A stretch of 64,000 nucleotides of DNA from Aurantiochytrium sp. KH105 (Eukaryota; Sar; Bigyra; Thraustochytrida; Thraustochytriidae): contig BGKB01000274.1 in NCBI GenBank assembly GCA_003116975.1, forward strand, positions 1-64,000. Reading direction: 5' to 3'. Positions 49,223-59,398 of the stretch are shown one piece after another; position 1 is the first letter of the stretch; every line of letters begins with the position of its first letter. Under the pieces are notes generated by a model that saw only the letters and a list, made by a program, of their open reading frames with translations, made no database searches and was not told the origin of the DNA. Position numbers and translations under genes: made by a program.

Positions 49223-51143
49223 GCAACTTCTCGCGCTCTCTCGACACGGATCGAGCATCGTCCTCGCCGACGTCGCGCTGGACCGCGTTCGCGAGTCCCG
49301 ACTCGTCGTTGACCAGCTCCTGGCCAAGCGAGAGGTTGCCTACGGCATCAATACGGGCTTTGGACTCTTCTCGGACGTTGTCATCGACGAAGGACAGCTC
49401 GAAAAACTGCAAGAAAATCTCATCAAGTCCCACTCGGCAGGCGTAGGCGAACCCCTTCCCTATGAGCGCACGCGTATGCTGCTCGCGCTGCGCATCAACG
49501 TCCTCTGCCGCGGCAACTCGGGCGTGTCTGAGCGTACGCTCATGCAAATGGTTGCCGCGTTTAACGCAGGCTGCATCTCGGTCGTCCCTGCGCAAGGTAC
49601 AGTCGGAGCCTCCGGCGATCTTGCGCCTCTCTCGCATCTCGCGCTCGGCCTTCTTGGCTACGGCCGCATGTGGGACACCACCCAGCTCGATGCCAGCGCC
49701 AAGTTCAATAACCTCGCACTCGTACCCGAGGAGACGGCGCTCACTTCAGATGTGAGACCGGACCCCGGTGTCGTCGCCATCCAGCGCAGCGCCGCAGAAG
49801 TTCTCGCAGATCATGGACTCGAGCCAATCAAGCTCGGAGCCAAGGAAGGTCTCGCACTCATCAATGGAACCCAAATGATTGCTTCGCTTGGCGCTGAGGC
49901 CGTCGTGCGCGCGCGCAACGCCCAAAACTGTGCCGACGTCATCGCTGCTCTTACGCTCGAGGTCCTCAAGGGTACAGTCAGCGCATTCCACCCACGCGTG
50001 CACGAGCGCCGCGCCCACAAAGGCCAAGGCGTCGTCGCTGCTCGACTCCGTGCGCTCCTTCACCCCGGAACCCCCTCCGAGCTCTTTTCAAGCCACAACT
50101 ATTCTGGCAAGGTCCAAGACGCCTACTCGCTGCGGTGTACTCCGCAAGTGCACGGCATTGTTGCCGACACGATTTCCTTTGTTGAGTCCGTGCTCGACAT
50201 TGAACTCAATTCCTCGACAGACAACCCCATGGTATTCACCGGCAAGCCCGATGTCACTACAGTCGATGCGCAAGGCAACACCATCCGTGTCTGGCCGCCT
50301 CAGCGCAACGAGCGGCGTCTGACGGGCACGGGGTCAGGCCAGAATCTCTCTACTTTCGACACTGACGGCCCGACCGAACCAGAGACGCTCGATGAGGCAA
50401 AAGCGGAAATCCGCCGGCTCCGTGCTCTTGTCGATGGCACCGGAACGAGTGCATCGGCACCGAACGGTCCTGGACCAGCAACAACTGGCGACAGTCTTGG
50501 TGCCAAGCGACAGAGCGATACGTTTTACACCAATCACGGGACACAAGAGGGTTTTGTCATTTCCGGAGGCAACTTTCATGGAGAATACCCCGCCAAGGTT
50601 CTTGACTACCTTGCGATTGGCACGAGCGAGCTCGCATCGATCAGCGAGCGTCGCATCGAGCGTCTCGTCAACCCTGCGCTCAGTGGTCTTCCGGCTTTTC
50701 TCGTCCAGGACGGTGGGCTCAACTCGGGCTTCATGATTGCGCATTGCACAGCCGCAGCCTTGGTCTCGGAGAACAAGGCTCTTTCCCATCCGGCAAGTGT
50801 TGATTCTATTTCCACGTCTGCTGCAAAGGAGGATCACGTGTCCATGGGCGGCTATGCGGCGCGCAAGGCTCTTCAAGTCGTCGAGAATGTTGAGCATGTT
50901 CTTGCGATCGAGCTGCTCTCGAGCTGTCAGGCTCTCGAATTTCATCGCCCTCTTCGCACGACCGAACCTCTTGAAGCACTCTTTGCTCTTGTGCGTGAAC
51001 ATGTCCCGGGCTGGGACCGTGATCGCATCATGAGTCCTGACATCAACGCTGCTGCTACTCTCATACGGTCTGGTGCGCTGTGGAATGCGCTCCGCCCGTA
51101 CTTTTACGGATATGAGGGCACTGGCGTTGACGAAGACTACTGA
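49173..51143 (+). CDS. HAL: Histidine ammonia-lyase (MIO enzyme) with a ~100-residue insertion
   Basis: HAL converts L-histidine to urocanate and ammonia, the first step of histidine breakdown, in the cytosol. This 656-residue protein has the Ala146-Ser147-Gly148 triad (TVGASGDLAPLSH) that cyclises to the MIO cofactor. It also has the catalytic-loop Tyr in VAYGINTGFG, the SLRCTPQVHG segment, and C-terminal blocks nearly identical to animal HAL (SGGNFHGEYPAKVLDYLAI; GGLNSGFMIAHCTAAALVSENKAL; STSAAKEDHVSMGG). These favour HAL over PAL or TAL. Between STDNPMVF (354) and ISGGNFHGEY (463) lies about 100 residues absent from typical HAL. It includes a charged helix (LDEAKAEIRRLRALV) and Gly/Ser/Pro linkers, with an intact frame. 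The ATG lies in GCCACCATGA. It is intronless, and its 3' end faces the kinesin gene. Confidence 0.92.
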   Translation: MKGPVQIMLDGDSLDCEQLLALSRHGSSIVLADVALDRVRESRLVVDQLLAKREVAYGINTGFGLFSDVVIDEGQLEKLQENLIKSHSAGVGEPLPYERTRMLLALRINVLCRGNSGVSERTLMQMVAAFNAGCISVVPAQGTVGASGDLAPLSHLALGLLGYGRMWDTTQLDASAKFNNLALVPEETALTSDVRPDPGVVAIQRSAAEVLADHGLEPIKLGAKEGLALINGTQMIASLGAEAVVRARNAQNCADVIAALTLEVLKGTVSAFHPRVHERRAHKGQGVVAARLRALLHPGTPSELFSSHNYSGKVQDAYSLRCTPQVHGIVADTISFVESVLDIELNSSTDNPMVFTGKPDVTTVDAQGNTIRVWPPQRNERRLTGTGSGQNLSTFDTDGPTEPETLDEAKAEIRRLRALVDGTGTSASAPNGPGPATTGDSLGAKRQSDTFYTNHGTQEGFVISGGNFHGEYPAKVLDYLAIGTSELASISERRIERLVNPALSGLPAFLVQDGGLNSGFMIAHCTAAALVSENKALSHPASVDSISTSAAKEDHVSMGGYAARKALQVVENVEHVLAIELLSSCQALEFHRPLRTTEPLEALFALVREHVPGWDRDRIMSPDINAAATLIRSGALWNALRPYFYGYEGTGVDEDY

Positions 51144-51524
51144 CAGAATCCAGGTAGACTTCTCATTTTATCATTTAAAAGTCTTCACAATGTGCTCGTT
51201 TCTTTTTTGGCATGAATGAAGGTCTTGCGAAAGAAGTTCAAAAGAGTTTCCTTTTATGCTCACGTGCCGTGCCGTGCCATGAGGTTGAAACGAAGAAAGT
51301 GTATTGCCTGCCAATACTACCTGAAAATGGAACAGACAAGCTCAGGGGCTGCAGCACCTCGCAGCACGCACATATGATCTCAGAAGACCGTGTTGGGTTT
51401 AAAGCAAAGCACAATACATCAAACTTATTTTCGTGTCATGGATAATTTCGTTCAGCAGATCTGGCTGACCCTCGTGCTCGCTTTTCGACAAACGAATGAC
51501 TGCGATTGCGGGTGCCGCTAGATT
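51144..51524. other. Convergent gap between HAL and kinesin genes
   Basis: This 381-nt region of two 3' ends contains short GTGCC repeats near 51265. Nothing else is recognised. Confidence 0.6.
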
Positions 51525-54500
51525 TTACTGTTGTTGGTGATTCTGAGAAAGCACGCCAAGAGCCTTCCGCTTGTTGGGAGCATGCAAAGGTGCGCGAGGC
51601 TCGTCCGCTTCGCCACTGCCACCCTTTTTGTGCGCCCGCCACTGTGCCAATCTCGCCTCCATCGAGTTTTCCTTCGTATCGGACGTTTTTGTCTCTGAAA
51701 CCGCTTCAGGGCCAGTATTTGGAGTGCTGCTCGGCGGTCTCCGTGGCGCCGCAAGTTGACTCAAGGTCCTGTGTGGGGCGCCAGTTATAGCACTCTTTGC
51801 AAGACCCTTCTTTACGTCCTCGGGCGCGCGGGGTGCTTTGCTTGGCAAAAGACGGCTCAACTGCCCCTTGCTTGCGTCACCCTTCTTGTTGTGCACAGCA
51901 GGCTTGCTTTCGTCTTGCTTTGGTGCAATCGGTTTGCTTTTCTCTGATTTTGGCTCGACGGGAACATCGTCAGTATCCTCGGCTTGCTTGACCTCGTGCC
52001 GAGACGGGACCACCTCTGGAAGAAGTGGATTTCCGGAGCCAGACGGACTCTGCGCACTGTTTTCGCGCTGGGCTTGGCGATCGAGAAGTCCGCATAAAAG
52101 TCTTGCGCGCAAGACATCCTTACGACCCGTCACGGAGAGGCCAATATGAAAGAGAGCGTCCTGGAGCTCCTTTACCTTGAAGCCATCAATGCGCTCAATG
52201 AGATCTTGCGGAAGCTGATCCTCGGCGGAGTGCCGCATCGCCTCGATATCTTCCGTGGAGGGCGCCAAACTCTTTTTGGAGGCCTGCGAGTCGAGTGAAG
52301 GACCCGAAGCACGTTTGCGGGTGGCTCGATTCGCCTTTGCAGGAGAGTCCTCCGTCCAGTCTTCGTCGTCCGAGTCCAGCTCGGCATTTTCCGACTCTGA
52401 GTCGGAGCTTAGCCACAATGGCTCGTCTTCGTCCGAATCGTTCTCGTCCTCAGCCTCTTGTGCGCGCTGCTTTCGCGCAGCGGCAGCCTTTTTGCGCGCT
52501 TCCGCGGCGGCTTTGGACTTGCTTGGCGTATTGCCTTCTAGCAGCGTTACCAGCTTGTCGTAGTCTGCACCGAGCTGATCCAGCTTTTCAAGCAAAGCCG
52601 CCTCATTGCTGTTCGCCGAAGTAGCAGTGCCAGGCGAGCCGTCTGCTGGTGTGCTTGCTTCACCAGCACTTGCCTCTGCAGGTAAAGCTTGCGTGCTGTG
52701 TTGCTGCATCATAAAGACAAGCTTGTCCTCGTATTCGCGACTGAGGCGCGCCTTGTCGAGCACATGCTGGTGCTCGAGATCGAGAAACATCTTTTGCAAA
52801 TCGTCATTGTCCGTACGAAGGTCCCCGTTTTCCTCCAGAGCCGCGTCCAGTTTCTCGGTCGTGGCCGTGAGCTCTTGGAACAAGATACGCAGCCACTGTT
52901 TAGCAATGTGGGTTGTGCGTGCCCCGCTCCAGCGACGCTCCGACTGCGCCGCCTCTTCGGCCTCAAGCACTGCTGCCTGTAAGGAACCGATACGCTCTGT
53001 GCATGCCCGACGTCTGGCCACCACGTCCGGATCATCGCTGCCCGGAGGCAGCTCCTTGCGCGTCTCGACTTCAGCTCGCAGCGCCTTCCGCGCGCCGCGA
53101 AGATGGCGCGAGACCTGAAGCTGATCTGAAAGCCACTCCTTGAAGGCAGCACGATGTTCGTCGGCAGACTTGCCAAGTCCCGTCGCTGCTGCGTTGGATC
53201 GCGCGGAGGCCGCCTGCTTTTGCTTTTGCAACACATCACGCAAGCGCTTTTGTGCGAGCGAGGCCTCTTCCTGCTTTCGTTGAAGAAAGCGCTGTTGGCG
53301 CTCGTGCTGACGTTCGAGCACCATGTACTTGTAGCGCTGTTTGGTCTCTTGCTTTTTCATTTGCTTGAGCTCGCGCTCCTTGATTTGTTTCCATTTGCGG
53401 AATTCATCGCCTTCCTCCTTGATGCGGCGCATGAGTTTGACACGTGACTGCTTGAGGCCCTGAATCTCGTTCTTGAGGCGGTCCATTCCGGAAACGTCTC
53501 GCTTCTGAATACGAATAAGACGTTCCTGCTCGGCCTGCTTTTTGCGGAGTCCTTGATGTTTCGTCTCGAGATCGGCGAGCTTTTGTTTGAGCGCTTTTTC
53601 GCGCCCGCTCATGGGTGCAGCTGCCCCGCCGGCCCCAAGCTTGGACCTTTTCGCCTGCTCCTCTTTGAGTTTGCTCACGAGGTCGTCGCGCTCGTTCTGA
53701 AGAAGAGCGAGCTCGTCGCACATTTCCTGGATCGCTTTGGCGTAGGAACGCTCGATCTGCGAGAATTGACTTCCGCTTTTCTCCATGCGGGCCATGGCTT
53801 CGACTTTGGACGAAAGCTCGTCGTTGATCACTTGCAATTCTTGTTGTAAGGCGACTTGGCGCTGCATGTGCTCTTGCTCTTGCTCTTCGTCGCCTTCCGA
53901 GTTGGTGTTACTGTCAGCCCCGCTTTCCGTCTTTGCTGCCTTGCCTTCTGCATCTTCTCCTGTTGCGTCTAGAGCGCCATTGACGGAGGTGTCTTCTTCT
54001 CCATCATTTTGGGTATTGCTGTCCATTGCCATGGCCTTGCGCAGGGCGTCGATGTCGATTGGCGCGGAGGCAGCATCGCTCCCTGTGGCGGCGCCCTCGA
54101 TCAAGTCTGCGACGCGCTCGAGCCGTGCCTCGAGACTGAGATTACGGTCACTGAGCTTGAGAAGGAGCTGACTTGTCTCACGCGTGGATGTTTTGGCGCG
54201 ATGCGCCTCGAGCGGGCGTTCGGCGCCGGAGCGGAGCGCCGCGACTTCGTCCTGAAGACCTGCAATGGTGCGTTTGAGCTGAGCCACGAGGGTCGAGTTT
54301 TGCTCATTCATGGCCTCATCATTGACAGTGGGCTTATTCTGAATATTGCGTGCTCGATTGGCATACTTGAGCGTGTTGAGCGTTTCCTCTACATTGCTGT
54401 CCGCAGGCGAAACGCAGGCGACCATGACAGTACGACTGTTACCGCCAAGTGAGTCTTGAAGGATGCGCGTCAGCTTGGAGTCTCGATACGGGACATGGCC

Positions 54501-55439
54501 GACCTTTCCGCCGACCTTGCGTTTGTCATCGCCGAGGGCGGAGATGACGTTGCCGAGCGCAAGCAGGCCGCGATTGATGTTGATGCCCTCTTGCAGGCGA
54601 TCACCGTGAGCTTTGGTCCGCTTGGCGCGCTCAGATCCTGCAAGGTCGACAAGATGAAATTTGGAGGACCGAATCATGCCGGACTCCGGGTCCTCGTTGC
54701 GCATTGAGATCGTAAAGATTGCATGTGATCGGCTTGAAACGCTGTTCATTTCGGTGCTTGCCGTGGCGCGGTGCTCGCCGCCTCGCTGTAGCTGCGCAAG
54801 GAGGCTCGCTTTGTCATGAACAGGGATTTCGGTGAGACCCACAACAAAGACATTTCGACCAGAGTCTTCGCGAATGCTGAGTTCGGGCGCCTTGCCGTGT
54901 CCGCCTGCATCCGCAAGAAGGTCAAAGGTGCTCTCACGGTAAATCTCGAAAAATGATACGGTCGTCTCCCATGCGCCAGCGCTCGGGTTCTTGGAGCGAA
55001 GAGCCTCGATGCGGTCAAAGAGGTCGGAGGCGACGCGCGGGATCACACCGCGGTCTTCGCCCGTCGTGCCCATGGTGAAGGTTTTGCCGGATCCTGTCTG
55101 TCCGTACGCCAGAACTGTAGCGTTAAGTCCCTCGAAACAGCCATCGAGTAGAGGCCGAACGCATCCTTCGTACAGACGATCGGAGCTGCAGCGCTCTGTG
55201 CCAGCCTCGAACACGTGGTCAAAGGTGAATCGACGCGTGCCGCCAGGCAGCGTGACCGTGTGCTCGCTCTCGTTCGCCCGCACGCTTCCGATGCACCCTT
55301 GTTCCTCTTCGTGGGGAAGGAGAGGACGCACATGAAGAGCGACTTGCACGGGAAGAACGCGTGCATCCGTGCTCGTCGTCGTCATCATCGCCGCGAGCTC
55401 CTCTCGTGCCCCGCTGGGCTCTTGCTCGTTGTCCGTCAT
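51525..55439 (-). CDS. Kinesin-4/chromokinesin-like motor with C-terminal SAP-like motif
   Basis: This is a 1304-residue kinesin with an N-terminal motor (about 30-370). The first ATG is 55439; the frame is open three codons further but begins with TTG. Motor motifs are the P-loop GQTGSGKT (113-120), switch I NSVSSRSHAIF, switch II DLAGSERAKRT and VPYRDSKLTRILQDSLGG. A neck with NKPTVN follows. Then come long coiled coils (about 375-700 and 780-960) with basic segments. The overall plan fits kinesin-4 (KIF4/KIF21 type). Near residues 1083-1118, FKVKELQDALFHIGLSVTGR followed by KDVLRARLL matches the SAP motif, a DNA/chromatin-binding helix-loop-helix. An acidic stretch (about 1010-1040) precedes it and a Pro/Lys-rich tail follows. 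I infer a plus-end motor that carries or docks on chromosomes. Confidence 0.88.
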   Translation of the reverse strand: MTDNEQEPSGAREELAAMMTTTSTDARVLPVQVALHVRPLLPHEEEQGCIGSVRANESEHTVTLPGGTRRFTFDHVFEAGTERCSSDRLYEGCVRPLLDGCFEGLNATVLAYGQTGSGKTFTMGTTGEDRGVIPRVASDLFDRIEALRSKNPSAGAWETTVSFFEIYRESTFDLLADAGGHGKAPELSIREDSGRNVFVVGLTEIPVHDKASLLAQLQRGGEHRATASTEMNSVSSRSHAIFTISMRNEDPESGMIRSSKFHLVDLAGSERAKRTKAHGDRLQEGININRGLLALGNVISALGDDKRKVGGKVGHVPYRDSKLTRILQDSLGGNSRTVMVACVSPADSNVEETLNTLKYANRARNIQNKPTVNDEAMNEQNSTLVAQLKRTIAGLQDEVAALRSGAERPLEAHRAKTSTRETSQLLLKLSDRNLSLEARLERVADLIEGAATGSDAASAPIDIDALRKAMAMDSNTQNDGEEDTSVNGALDATGEDAEGKAAKTESGADSNTNSEGDEEQEQEHMQRQVALQQELQVINDELSSKVEAMARMEKSGSQFSQIERSYAKAIQEMCDELALLQNERDDLVSKLKEEQAKRSKLGAGGAAAPMSGREKALKQKLADLETKHQGLRKKQAEQERLIRIQKRDVSGMDRLKNEIQGLKQSRVKLMRRIKEEGDEFRKWKQIKERELKQMKKQETKQRYKYMVLERQHERQQRFLQRKQEEASLAQKRLRDVLQKQKQAASARSNAAATGLGKSADEHRAAFKEWLSDQLQVSRHLRGARKALRAEVETRKELPPGSDDPDVVARRRACTERIGSLQAAVLEAEEAAQSERRWSGARTTHIAKQWLRILFQELTATTEKLDAALEENGDLRTDNDDLQKMFLDLEHQHVLDKARLSREYEDKLVFMMQQHSTQALPAEASAGEASTPADGSPGTATSANSNEAALLEKLDQLGADYDKLVTLLEGNTPSKSKAAAEARKKAAAARKQRAQEAEDENDSDEDEPLWLSSDSESENAELDSDDEDWTEDSPAKANRATRKRASGPSLDSQASKKSLAPSTEDIEAMRHSAEDQLPQDLIERIDGFKVKELQDALFHIGLSVTGRKDVLRARLLCGLLDRQAQRENSAQSPSGSGNPLLPEVVPSRHEVKQAEDTDDVPVEPKSEKSKPIAPKQDESKPAVHNKKGDASKGQLSRLLPSKAPRAPEDVKKGLAKSAITGAPHRTLSQLAAPRRPPSSTPNTGPEAVSETKTSDTKENSMEARLAQWRAHKKGGSGEADEPRAPLHAPNKRKALGVLSQNHQQQ

Positions 55440-56684
55440 GGCGAACAATCGCTGTGTGGGTCTTTTGCTGTTTTTCTTCAGCCACTCCCGCGCGAGCGAC
55501 GGCGTCCTTTACTCTGCACCACCTCGCGTGTCTCTCGCGCGCGTCAGCGTGCTGGCTCCGGCCTGGCCCAGCACCCTGGCTCGCGAACTGCCTGCTCTCG
55601 CTCCTCCCAGGCCAAGCGCAGGCGGCTTGCCGTCGCGCCCGGTCGATCGGCACATTGCTCACTCGATCAATGTGTAAAACCGCCACGGGCCCCTCCGCGC
55701 ACCCCTGTGTGCGCTAAAACGGTGTGCACCCGTCCCCGTTCTCCCTGCTTCCAGCGCGGCAGGCGCGCGCCCGCCTGCGAAGCCCGCCGGGGCCGTGCTG
55801 CGGTCGTCACGTGCTGCGGCCTGCCGCTGCCGCTGCTACCATGCTGGCCTCCTCTTCGCCGCTCCCGAGCGGCCGTTCCTGCCTGCGTCGGCGCCGGCTG
55901 CGCGTCGACGTCTTCTCTCTCCCGGGTCTCCTCGCGCACGTATCCAAGAATACTGCGATAAGCGCACAAGGTGGACGCGACGATATGACAAGATGCCATC
56001 CCGACGAAGAGAATAGCACGTCTTCTTGCAGACCCGACTCGCCAAACCAGGATCAGCGGCGCCGGCCCGGTCTCGAGCGGCGAGCGGCGCAGGCCGTACC
56101 GCGCTGCGACGCCGCCCGGCGCCCCGAGGCGGGCGAGGCAGGCCGAGCAAGCAAGCAAGCCAGCAGGCAGGCAGGCAGGCAAGGGGAAAACGGACGCTCG
56201 AGCTGGCTGGCGACGTGGTCGGCGACCACGTCAGCCGCGAGGCCGAGCAGAACGGCGGCCAAGACCCGGCGCTGCACGGAGAGCGCCGCGCGGGCAGGAG
56301 CAGGGCGCGAGCCGCGCAGACGCCGACGGAGACGACGACCCGCGCGGCGCGGTCGACGGGGCGTCCCGCCGGCGGGCCGGCGTCGTGGCGAGGAGCGCGG
56401 GCTCGACGCGGGAGCTCGGTTCGTCGACGGTGCCGAGGAAAGGTCGCCGCCGGCCGGCCTCTTGCGCGGCCCAAGCACGTCGGCCGGGCCTGCAGGCAGC
56501 AAACGGAAAAGATCGCGAAAGACTACCGACGTCTCTTGCCGTCGTGGACGGAGCAAGTCCTTGAAGTGTTCAGAAGCGTGTCTGCTCGCGGAGGAGCTTG
56601 TTCGCGCAGCAGCTGGCGCCACTGACCACGGTTCCACGCGCGGTTCCGCAAGGCGACGCCAGGTACAACCGAGGAGAAAAAGCC
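55440..56684. other. Divergent promoter region of kinesin and PrsW-like genes
   Basis: This is 1.25 kb of GC-rich DNA between outward-pointing genes. Overlapping open frames on every strand encode Arg/Ala/Pro-rich random-looking sequence. A small GCAAGCAAGCCAGCAGGCAGG run lies near 56150-56180. No gene is supported. Confidence 0.55.
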
Positions 56685-58262
56685 ATGCGCCGTCGCGATG
56701 ACGATGGCGCCCTCGAGGGCGCCTCGGAGCTGGGGTGGATGTTCGAGGCGAGCCCGGATGACTTGCAAGTTCCGGTGCCCGAAGTACCCACCGCGGGACG
56801 GTCGCAATGGCGCAAAGACTTTGCGCGCAAGCTCGCGCAAAGCACGACTCTTGGGAACCTAAGAGGGGACGCTTGGACAGTCGCGAGAAAGAAAAAGCGC
56901 AAGCGACAAAGAGTCCGCGGGTTCCGCGCTCTCGTCCCGGGCTATGACGTAGAAAATGCCTCGTTCATGTCCGTGGCGGCGTGGACTTCTCTCGTCGTTA
57001 TCACGTGTATGCTCGCGCACGAGATCGTGACCAAATCCCTCTCGAACGGCATTGCGCTCTTTGTCTTGATGATCCCGCCTGTAACGGGACTGTACACGGC
57101 CGTGCAACGCTGGGAGCATAAACGCGTCGAGGCCAGCGTGGTGAAGGAGCTTTTTCTCAAAGGTTTTGGGCCAGGATTTCTCCTCTTACTTTTTATTGAA
57201 ATGTTCTGCGCCGTGACCATGTTGAGCTACTACTGCTACAAGGTGGACTGCTCCAACAACGGTGATGGTCTTCGTGATATCTCCATGCTACGTGACTTGC
57301 GACAGCTGGCCAGAATACTGTACCAGACCTCACCCATGCGGGGGCTCTTGGTGGCCGTCATACTTTGCTTCTTCACCGCCGGCCTTTTGGAGGAGAGCAC
57401 AAAGTTGTTTTTTGTCAGCAGCGCAATCCGCTTCATGCCGCCGCCTCAGCATGCTCGGAGGCCGCCACCGCTACGGTCACCACAACCGCTGGCCTCGCCT
57501 CCACTGCCGCCTGGCATGGCGCACAGACCTGCCTCGCTCATGGGCACCAACAGCAGCGTCTCTGCGGTAGTTCCTGATCCAGATCAACAAAGCCACTTTG
57601 GTAGTCCCACGTCTGCCTCCTCGCCCACTGGTCTTTTTGGCGCTGCGGGCAATGGCGCCACGCCAATGGGTGCCAATCTTTCGAGTTTCGGCTATGGTGC
57701 AGACGTGGGTGTCACGGGTAGCGGATTGATTCCAGACGCTGAGATGGCGGCTGCGTCGACTTCGAACGTTGAGGGTGGGGCCGCAGGGGTTGTGAATGTT
57801 GCATTATTGGAGCCTGAAGGCAAGCCGGATCCGGGCGTGACAAGTGGTCATGGGATCGTGGTGTACTTTCTCGCCTTCAGTGCTGGGCTGGCGACGAGCG
57901 AGAGCATGTTGTATTTAATTTGCCTTGCGAACACCCCGCCGGACGCCTTGCGCATGGCTCTGGCCCGCGTATGTTTCTCTCTTCCCATGCACGCGGCATG
58001 TGGATGCTTCACGGGCCTTGGCCTGATTGAGCGCTACTTCAAGTCTGGTCTGTCCTGGTTTCGGGTGCTTCTTCCAGCGGTCATTCTCCACGGTCTGTAT
58101 GATTTCTTGCTGCTGCTCTTGCGTGTGACGCCGCTCATTGACTACCTCACCGAGGACCAGGTCGAGGCAGTCAAGTATGCTCTATCGCTCATCATTCTCA
58201 TCGGAACCCTCAGCGCTTTGCGACGCAGGCTTCGCGTGTACTTTTTCTCCTCCGAACACTGA
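56685..58262 (+). CDS. PrsW-like intramembrane metalloprotease family protein
   Basis: This is a 525-residue polytopic membrane protein. The open frame extends upstream to a TTG; the first ATG is 56685. After a basic N-terminal region (KKKRKRQRVRG near 70) come about eight hydrophobic segments. Four short motifs in order match the PrsW/CPBP glutamic-type membrane proteases: LLEESTKLFF (Glu236, Glu237, Lys240), GLATSESMLYL (Glu406), SLPMHAACGCFTGLG (His436) and VILHGLYDF (His469). PrsW enzymes cleave membrane proteins in regulated signalling or stress. Between the first and second motifs is a ~140-residue Pro/Ser/Gly/Ala-rich loop (about 250-390) not present in bacterial PrsW. The substrate and membrane location are unknown. 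The family call is by motif order; activity is inferred from retained residues. Confidence 0.78.
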   Translation: MRRRDDDGALEGASELGWMFEASPDDLQVPVPEVPTAGRSQWRKDFARKLAQSTTLGNLRGDAWTVARKKKRKRQRVRGFRALVPGYDVENASFMSVAAWTSLVVITCMLAHEIVTKSLSNGIALFVLMIPPVTGLYTAVQRWEHKRVEASVVKELFLKGFGPGFLLLLFIEMFCAVTMLSYYCYKVDCSNNGDGLRDISMLRDLRQLARILYQTSPMRGLLVAVILCFFTAGLLEESTKLFFVSSAIRFMPPPQHARRPPPLRSPQPLASPPLPPGMAHRPASLMGTNSSVSAVVPDPDQQSHFGSPTSASSPTGLFGAAGNGATPMGANLSSFGYGADVGVTGSGLIPDAEMAAASTSNVEGGAAGVVNVALLEPEGKPDPGVTSGHGIVVYFLAFSAGLATSESMLYLICLANTPPDALRMALARVCFSLPMHAACGCFTGLGLIERYFKSGLSWFRVLLPAVILHGLYDFLLLLLRVTPLIDYLTEDQVEAVKYALSLIILIGTLSALRRRLRVYFFSSEH

Positions 58263-59398
58263 CTCTATGTATTCATTGGCATCTTGCGCTCGTGATGCGT
58301 GCGAACTGGCCATTCATTGAAATGTTTTTTGACGATTTCGAACATACCTCGACTTGGCTTGGCGTGGCGTGGCTTGGCTTGGCTTGGCTTGGCTTGGCTT
58401 GGCTTGGCTTGGCTTGGCGTGGCTTGGCTTGGCGTGGCTTGACTTGATTTGCCAAATCACTTCACGTTCTGCTTACATTTGGGAAAGTTCTTCCACGCCA
58501 TAGGAGGGGAGAGCTATTTCATGATGTCATCCTGTCATCACTAGCAAACTCTTGGACCTCGCTGGCAGCTGATCGCTGTTTCCGGAACTCGACCACGGAT
58601 GATAGACAGATTCATAAGTCCTCCGGTCGCCCTCATTGCCTCACTGCATGATCAGACGCAGGTCGTCCGAAGCTGTGCCAAGCTCGCCTCGTCTTGTCCC
58701 TTCGGTGTGTCTCGTCTTCGTATAGGCCTTCTACGTACATCTCGCCACCTTCGTCCCCGAGTTGCCTTTTCTTGCTCGCCCGCCGCTTCCATTCGTCTTC
58801 GTCCCTCCTTTCTTACATTAGGCTAGTGCTGGTTTCATGGTTTGGTACAAAAAGCATTCCGCCTCGTTCTGCTCCCGTGGAACCCGCCCTCGGCGCTTCC
58901 AGGACCCGGAGGCCACGCGGCCCGACTTCACAAGCTCTGCGCTTCTCCCACGGCGGCCAGCTGCAGCTGCACCTGCCGCTGCTGCACGCAGACGCTCGCA
59001 GCTCTTGCGCAGCGCACGACTCATTGGGTGCACGAGTGCTTTCCACTACTCTCTTCTCCTCAGAAGAGAAAGAAAGTCTTTCTCGAGGGGGAGGACCAAG
59101 GCACACACACAGCGCCCGCCGCGCGGCGCAAGTGGAGAATGGGCGGCGCAAGTGGGCTAAGCGCGGCGCGAAGTGGGGTATGCGCAGAGAGAGAGTCTGA
59201 GAGAGGCAAGGTGCGCGAGCGAGGAGCAGCAAAACCCGAGCGACGACGCGACGCACGCGAGCCGCGACGCCGCCGGCGGCAGCGCGCGCGGCCAGAGCGG
59301 CGGCGGAGAGGGCGCGCGGGAGAAGGCAGCGCGCGAGGAGCGGCGAGGCGCGCGGAGCGACCGCGCCGAGTCGGAGGAGGAGCAGACCCGCGGGGACG
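58263..59398. other. Gap between PrsW-like and PP2C genes
   Basis: This contains the 3' flank of the membrane-protease gene with a GGCTT repeat, and then the PP2C promoter, GC-rich from about 58860. The open frames here are low-complexity and overlap on both strands. Confidence 0.55.
58351..58445. repeat. (GGCTT/GGCGT)19 pentamer repeat
   Basis: This is nineteen pentamers, mostly GGCTT with four GGCGT variants and GACTT at both ends, starting 88 nt after the PrsW-like stop. Confidence 0.95.

Noticed and set aside
50232-50558. The HAL insertion as an unspliced intron
   Set aside because: The only nearby donor, GTATTC, does not resemble the GTACGT/GTAAGT donors of CKS1. The segment is free of stops and contains a regular charged helix, so an in-frame insertion is simpler. 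RNA evidence could change this.
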